Assembly: GCA_020639195.1 (NCBI GenBank)
Contig: JACKHB010000003.1
Location: 434,001 to 498,000 of the forward strand
Length of the DNA stretch: 64,000 nt
Direction: 5' to 3'
Origin: Phycisphaeraceae bacterium
Lineage (GTDB): Bacteria; Planctomycetota; Phycisphaerae; Phycisphaerales; UBA1924
A program made the translations under genes and the position numbers. This document shows, one piece after another, positions 59,885-64,000 of this stretch. The number at the start of each line of letters is the position of its first letter. Within the stretch, counting starts at the first letter, position 1. The notes below the pieces were generated by a model that had not been told where the DNA came from, searched no databases, and was given only the letters and a program-made list of their open reading frames with translations.

Positions 59885-60547
59885 TCAGATGGCAACGGTC
59901 GCGGGATGCTCCGCGACATCGATGCGCGCCGCCGTCTTCTCGAGGACCTCATCGACCGTCACGCCCGGCGCGAGCTCCGTCAGCCGGAACCGACCGAGAT
60001 CCCAGTCCATCCGCAGCACGCACAGGTCGGTGATCACCATTCCCACACAGGCCTTGCCCGTCAGCGGCAGCGAGCACTCCCTGACGATCTTGGGATCGCC
60101 TTTGCGGCTCACGTGCTCCATCATGACGATCACGCGCCGTACTCCGGCGACGAGGTCCATGGCGCCGCCCATGCCCTTGACCATCTTCCCGGGCACCATC
60201 CAGTTGGCGATGTCCCCCGTCTCGCTGACCTCCATTGCGCCGAGGATGCACATGTCGATGTGGCCGCCCCGGATCATCGCGAAGCTGTCCGAACTCGAGA
60301 AGTAGCTCGCGCCGGTGCGCGCGGTGATGGTCTGCTTGCCGGCATTGATCAGGTCGGCATCGACCTCGGCCTCGGCCGGGAAGGGCCCGATGCCCAGCAG
60401 GCCGTTCTCGGATTGGAGCCAGACGTCCATCCCGGTCGGGATGTGGTTGGCGACGAGTGTGGGCATCCCGATTCCCAGGTTGACCACGAAACCATCGCGA
60501 AGTTCCTTCGCGGCACGCTGAGCGATCTGATCACGTGAGAGAGGCAT
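59885..60547 (-). CDS. scoB: 3-oxoacid CoA-transferase subunit B
   Basis: 220 residues. Family motifs: NLGIGMPTLVANHIP, catalytic Glu in SENGLLGIGP, GGHIDMCILGAMEVS and KGMGGAMDLVAGVRRVIVMM. It moves CoA between succinyl-CoA and acetoacetate or similar acids together with subunit A. Subunit A is encoded at 61403-62155, about 850 bases away, with a plus-strand gene and a membrane-protein gene between. TATCCT 6 bases before the ATG, no ribosome site. Active-site Glu is in the same place as in other ScoB proteins. Confidence 0.92.
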   Translation of the reverse strand: MPLSRDQIAQRAAKELRDGFVVNLGIGMPTLVANHIPTGMDVWLQSENGLLGIGPFPAEAEVDADLINAGKQTITARTGASYFSSSDSFAMIRGGHIDMCILGAMEVSETGDIANWMVPGKMVKGMGGAMDLVAGVRRVIVMMEHVSRKGDPKIVRECSLPLTGKACVGMVITDLCVLRMDWDLGRFRLTELAPGVTVDEVLEKTAARIDVAEHPATVAI

Positions 60548-60617
60548 GCGCGAAGGATACGATGTCGCGGCGCTGTCCGCAGCGCCCTTCTCTCACACTC
60601 GCCACGCGGGGATCGCA

Positions 60618-60980
60618 ATGGATCAGACCACGGATGTGCTCTACGTCGGGTGCGGCCGGACGATCATCGCTCTGGACCGATTCAGCGGGCGGCCTCTGTG
60701 GCGGCGCAAGCTTCCGCGGGTGTTCGGCGGTCTTGTGACCATCCTCTCGACGGACCGCGAGGTGTACGTGGGCCGGGGTGGATACGTGTACTGCTTCGAC
60801 GCGCAGTCCGGTGAGCCGCTGTGGGAGCGGGGGCTCGCCGCGGGAAGCGGCACCGTGATGATGACCGCGCCGGGGCTGGGGGCGGACCAGTCCGCGGCGG
60901 TGGAGATGGTCGCCCAGCAGCAGCAGGCCGCTGCGGCGGGGGCGGCTGCGATCGCGGCGTCCAGCGCCGCCGCGCACTGA
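60618..60980 (+). CDS. Small PQQ/beta-propeller-repeat protein
   Basis: 120 residues from the ATG at 60618, preceded by GGGGA. Two PQQ-type repeats: VLYVGCGRTIIALDRFSGRP followed by LWRRKL, and EVYVGRGGYVYCFDAQSGEP followed by LWERGL. The remainder is an Ala/Gln-rich tail (MVAQQQQAAAAGAAAIAASS). A full propeller needs more blades, so this is a fragment or an oligomerising unit. It is on the opposite strand between scoA and scoB. No signal peptide. Confidence 0.7.
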   Translation: MDQTTDVLYVGCGRTIIALDRFSGRPLWRRKLPRVFGGLVTILSTDREVYVGRGGYVYCFDAQSGEPLWERGLAAGSGTVMMTAPGLGADQSAAVEMVAQQQQAAAAGAAAIAASSAAAH

Positions 60981-60983
60981 CAC

Positions 60984-61406
60984 CTACTGGGTGCGCACTT
61001 CCACGTCGTACCGCACGACTCCGGCCGAGCCCGGCGGCAGATTGCCGGCGCTCAGAATCACGTCCCGCTGCTGGTCTGCCTCGAACTCCTCAACCGTCTC
61101 GATCGTTCGGCTCTGGCCACCCGTGTCCAGAGTCACGATGATGCGGAGGCTGCGCGCGGGGCCTGGGTTCTTCACGGGCACGCGGATCAGTGTCGCCGCC
61201 GCGCCGTACCGCTGGGCCTCTGGAGAGTCCGGCGCCGCGAAGAAAATCTCGTGCGCTCCGATTTCGGGCGCCGGGCCGGCGCGGGTGGAGAGCACGGCGA
61301 AGATTGCCCCGATGGCGACGACCAGCACGATGAGTCCGACGAGATTGCGCGCCGAGGAAGCGCCGCGACGACAGACGGCCCGCGAGTTCGCCGGCGCTCC
61401 AATCAC
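60984..61406 (-). CDS. Small membrane-anchored protein
   Basis: 140 residues. Start overlaps the scoA stop as ATGA. One hydrophobic segment (NLVGLIVLVVAIGAIFAVL) near residues 21-39, then an extracytoplasmic beta-rich domain (VPVKNPGPARSLRIIVTLDT, VRYDVEVRTQ) with a Cys-free Ig-like pattern. No known family recognised. It ends 3 bases from the plus-strand PQQ gene, tail to tail. Confidence 0.6.
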   Translation of the reverse strand: MIGAPANSRAVCRRGASSARNLVGLIVLVVAIGAIFAVLSTRAGPAPEIGAHEIFFAAPDSPEAQRYGAAATLIRVPVKNPGPARSLRIIVTLDTGGQSRTIETVEEFEADQQRDVILSAGNLPPGSAGVVRYDVEVRTQ

Positions 61407-62155
61407 GACTGCACGGTCCGCTGCTCGATGCGTTTCTCGCTGACGGTTCGAACGATCCGGTCGACAAAGGCCCCCGGGGTGTGGACCGAATCGGGGGGGA
61501 TTTCGCCGAGTCCGACGAGCTCCTCGACCTCTGCGACGACGAAGGCCGCGGCTGTTGCCATCATGGGGCTGAAGTTCCGTGCCGTCTTTCGGTATACGAG
61601 GTTGCCGAACGGGTCCGCACGAAACGCCTTGACCAGCGAGAGGTCGGCGTAGAGGCCGGTCTCAAGCACGTACTCCCGCTCGATAGCGGCCTCATGGTTG
61701 ACGCGGGCCCTGCTCAATGGGGGCGCAAATGACCCTGAAGGCTTGCCCTGGGCGACCATCGTGCCGGCTCCGCTGGGCGTGTAGAACGCCGGGATGCCGG
61801 CCCCGCCGGCCCGGATTCGCTCTGCGAGCGTCCCCTGAGGATTGAACTCGACCTCCAACTGCCCGGAGAGGTATTGCTTTTCGAACGTGTCGTTCTCGCC
61901 GACGTAACTCGACACCATCTTGCGAATCTGGCGGGTCTGGAGCAGGAGGCCAAGTCCCCAGTCATCCACGCCGGCGTTGTTGGAGACGCAGGTCATCTCC
62001 TTCACGCCGGTGTCTCGGAGCGCGATGATCAGTTGCTCGGGGATGCCGCACAGGCCGAATCCGCCGACCATGACCGTGCATCCGTCGTAGAGGATGCCCC
62101 GGTCTCTCAGGTCCGCGAGCGCTTGGCGGCAGTCGCCGACGACCTTGTTCTTCAT
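61403..62155 (-). CDS. scoA: 3-oxoacid CoA-transferase subunit A
   Basis: 250 residues from the ATG at 62155, overlapping the upstream lipoprotein stop as ATGA. Family motifs: CTVMVGGFGLCGIPEQLI, VSNNAGVDDWGLGLLL, RKMVSSYVGEND and FNPQGTLAERIRAGG, AFYTPSGAGT. Partner of scoB. The usual scoA-scoB adjacency is broken here. It is flanked by a lipoprotein gene and a small membrane-protein gene, all coupled by ATGA overlaps. Confidence 0.92.
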   Translation of the reverse strand: MKNKVVGDCRQALADLRDRGILYDGCTVMVGGFGLCGIPEQLIIALRDTGVKEMTCVSNNAGVDDWGLGLLLQTRQIRKMVSSYVGENDTFEKQYLSGQLEVEFNPQGTLAERIRAGGAGIPAFYTPSGAGTMVAQGKPSGSFAPPLSRARVNHEAAIEREYVLETGLYADLSLVKAFRADPFGNLVYRKTARNFSPMMATAAAFVVAEVEELVGLGEIPPDSVHTPGAFVDRIVRTVSEKRIEQRTVQS

Positions 62156-62685
62156 GGCTCCTCCGATGCTCGGACCATCACGAAGACGGTGAATCGACCG
62201 TCGGGTCCGGGTCTCGCGACTGCCGGCCACACCTCGAACTTGTCAACCTCCCGGCCGACCAATGACTCGAGTCGAGTCAGGCCGCGATCCACGGCGAGCT
62301 TTCTCGCGGCCCGCAGGCTCTCTGCCGTCGCCTGGGCCGTCACTCCGACCTGACCATTCTCGTGCAATGGCTCGCTGGTCCACCATGTGGGGGGTGTGTC
62401 GGTCTCGCCCGTGGAGGCGGCCTGGGGCGGCGTCGAGCCGCCGTCGGACGCGACGGCGACGGGGGGGGAAATCGTCAGCTCGCCTCCGCCGGTGACCTCG
62501 GGCTCATCCGGCGCCGAGTCGTCGTCGGAGCGCGTGGGTTCGGACGGGTCGGGTCGGCTCGGCGTGAGTGAACCCCGGCTCGAATCGTCGGACTCGGCGA
62601 CCGTCGAGGCACCGCCTCTCGATCCCGAGCAGCCAACGACACCTGCCGCGAGCACGGCGATCAGGAACCAATGGGTCAGTCTCAT
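62152..62685 (-). CDS. Small lipoprotein
   Basis: 177 residues from the ATG at 62685. Lipobox in VLAAGVVGCSGS. A long Ser/Pro/Asp-rich linker follows (for example SDDDSAPDEPEVTGGGE), then a compact domain (LRAARKLAVDRGLTRLESLV, RFTVFVMVRASEEP) that resembles LPP20/FlgP-type lipoproteins. TAGACT lies 8 bases before the ATG, without a ribosome site. It leads the scoA operon. Confidence 0.65.
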   Translation of the reverse strand: MRLTHWFLIAVLAAGVVGCSGSRGGASTVAESDDSSRGSLTPSRPDPSEPTRSDDDSAPDEPEVTGGGELTISPPVAVASDGGSTPPQAASTGETDTPPTWWTSEPLHENGQVGVTAQATAESLRAARKLAVDRGLTRLESLVGREVDKFEVWPAVARPGPDGRFTVFVMVRASEEP

Positions 62686-62737
62686 GGCGGCCCAGTCTAG
62701 TCGAGGACGAGGCGGTCTCGATTGGGCCGCGTCGAAC

Positions 62738-64000
62738 TCACGCTTTGTGCGGCGTCTCGGCGGAGCGCGTGATAAGCGCGACCTCGTCTGGCAGGCTCTC
62801 GGCAACTCGGGTGACCACGTCGCCCTCGAGCTTGCGGGCAAAGAGCGATCGCTTGGTCTTGCCCATGATGAGGGTGTCGCACCCAAAGGTGACCGTGTAG
62901 TCCAGAATTTCCTCGGCGATGTTGGCGCTCGTGAGGTAGATCGGCACGAACGGAACACCCGCCTCGCGCGCCAGGACGGCCGTGGTTCCCAGGACTTCCT
63001 GGGCGATGGGGTCCTCTTCGATCCGCGGGACTCGGCCCGGAATGACGTCCATGATTCGCAGCGTGCGCACGTACATGGCGAAGAGCGTCGCGCCGCGTCG
63101 GCGGGCCAGGTCGATCGCGAATTCCGACTGGTATCGTCCCCTCGCGGCGAGCATGATGCGGGGCTTGGAGGCGTCGATCTCGGGCTCGCGTGAGACCTCC
63201 GCGAGCCAGCCCGCGGCGGGCGTTTCGAGGGGCGCCGGGTGGGTACGACGCCGATGGGCGATGGCGCCACGCGAGAGCAGCACGGCAGCCACGATGCCCC
63301 CCGCGAAGATCGTGGCTCGGTACGTCGTCGCGATGATGGTCACGGTGATCGCGAGCATGAGGAGGGCGAGCACACGAAAGCCCATTCGGTGAAGGGGCTT
63401 GAGGTCGAGTTCCTTGTTCAGCGCGGAGCTGACCACTGTGACGGTGATGGCGCCGCATACGCCGAGCACGTAGAGCTCAGCGAGGCGTTCGGGCCTGCGC
63501 TCGACCAGGATCACTCCCGCGGACATCACGCAGGCGACGATCAGAGAGATCCACGGGACGCCTGAGTAGTTCAGCCGGGCCAGTGGCCGCGGGAGCTCGC
63601 GGTCCTGCGCCATGGCGAACTGGACCGACACCATGGCCATCACCGCGGTATTGGTGGCGCTGAGCAGCAGCAGGGCGAACACCACGCCGGAGATCCGGCC
63701 CACGATCATGCCGATGTGCGCGCCGAACGTGTCGGAGGCCGCGGTCTCCGCGATCACCACCATCGCGGTGTTCTTGATCTCTTCGACTCTTCTGGCGGCC
63801 TCTGGCGCGAGGGTTGCGACGTCCGCCTCGCGCAGCGGCGAGACCACGTCCTGGAGCTCTGTCATCCGGGCCGCCATGCCGGTGAGCACGAGGCCGAACA
63901 GCAGATTCAGGACCACGACCTCGGCCAGCACGGGCCAGATGGTCTTCCGAGCCGTGCCGATCACCGGTTTGCGCATCAGGCCCGTCATGTTGGCGACGGC
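62738..64000 (-). CDS. Amino-acid permease with C-terminal UspA-like domain (5' end outside window)
   Basis: At least 421 residues; the frame stays open to the right edge, so the N-terminal helices are missing. The visible membrane part ends with helices such as VLALLMLAITVTIIATTYRA, and has APC-like LLLLSATNTAVMAMVSVQFA followed by AMAQDRELPRPLARLNYSG. After a linker a UspA-like domain begins (KPRIMLAARGRYQSEFAIDL) with the nucleotide-loop region CDTLIMGKTKRSLFARKLEG. Permease-UspA fusions are thought to couple transport to a stress or ATP signal. Substrate unknown. Confidence 0.85.
   Translation of the reverse strand, partial: AVANMTGLMRKPVIGTARKTIWPVLAEVVVLNLLFGLVLTGMAARMTELQDVVSPLREADVATLAPEAARRVEEIKNTAMVVIAETAASDTFGAHIGMIVGRISGVVFALLLLSATNTAVMAMVSVQFAMAQDRELPRPLARLNYSGVPWISLIVACVMSAGVILVERRPERLAELYVLGVCGAITVTVVSSALNKELDLKPLHRMGFRVLALLMLAITVTIIATTYRATIFAGGIVAAVLLSRGAIAHRRRTHPAPLETPAAGWLAEVSREPEIDASKPRIMLAARGRYQSEFAIDLARRRGATLFAMYVRTLRIMDVIPGRVPRIEEDPIAQEVLGTTAVLAREAGVPFVPIYLTSANIAEEILDYTVTFGCDTLIMGKTKRSLFARKLEGDVVTRVAESLPDEVALITRSAETPHKA

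Overview
The window is high-G+C, densely packed bacterial DNA that most resembles a planctomycete of the Phycisphaerae type. The lineage signs are secreted proteins ending in PEP-CTERM-like tails (proline, hydrophobic stretch, arginine cluster; 4299-5183 and 32602-33432), a LEPR-XLL-type N-terminus on a secreted cyclophilin (12378-14681), zinc-ribbon membrane proteins of the CxxCxYDLR...CPECG kind, and the scattering of normally clustered housekeeping genes (atpD, sucC and a FliN-like gene all stand alone). Lineage is an inference; there is no rRNA gene in the window.

Layout. 1-4.0 kb: the end of a molybdoenzyme complex (ferredoxin-NrfD fusion plus catalytic MopB subunit). 4.3-5.2 kb: a secreted PEP-CTERM-like protein. 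5.2-12.3 kb: a tight minus-strand run with an MsbA-like ABC exporter, a zinc-ribbon protein, a membrane-anchored TerB/TerB-C protein, a BrxD-like ATPase and a BrxHI/Lhr-like helicase; the last three form a defence- or DNA-processing-like module without BREX methylase or PglZ. 12.4-17.9 kb: secreted cyclophilin, two glycosyltransferases and a half-size EamA protein. 18-23.7 kb: pabA/trpG-type amidotransferase and a selenocysteine locus (selB-selA facing tRNA-Glu-selD). The true selD reads through an in-frame UGA at its catalytic site, so SelD is itself a selenoprotein. 23.8-31 kb: nadD, FliN-like, fabF-acpP, a DUF1444-like protein, a tiny membrane protein, mnmE, an EamA transporter and cysteine dioxygenase. 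31-42 kb: a potassium channel with a zinc ribbon, exported proteins, sucC, a sigma/anti-sigma (FecR-like) pair, a solitary atpD, and DUF1579, DUF1569 and Eis-like genes.

42-49.5 kb is accessory-like: a methyltransferase, an isomerase-like TAT protein, a parallel beta-helix protein, about 900 bases with little convincing coding, a secretin-N-domain fragment, and an AT-richer block holding an RHS C-terminal toxin-like fragment (HExxH) with a membrane protein directly downstream. 48.4-54.3 kb: two DinB-like proteins, a methyltransferase, and a periplasmic aldehyde-oxidoreductase-type operon (FeS-TAT, Moco, FAD/4Fe-4S) ending in a 72-residue Cys-rich protein. 54.3-64 kb: an endonuclease/exonuclease/phosphatase lipoprotein, a dipeptidase, a tandem zinc-finger protein, a LOG-like protein, a three-gene TIR operon, the two halves of a 3-oxoacid CoA-transferase separated by other genes, and a permease-UspA fusion running off the right edge.

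Two themes recur. Many genes are coupled by ATGA overlaps, giving short translationally coupled operons. Many genes at the head of a transcript lack a Shine-Dalgarno sequence and instead have a TANNNT box 5-9 bases before the start codon, which suggests that leaderless transcripts are common here.
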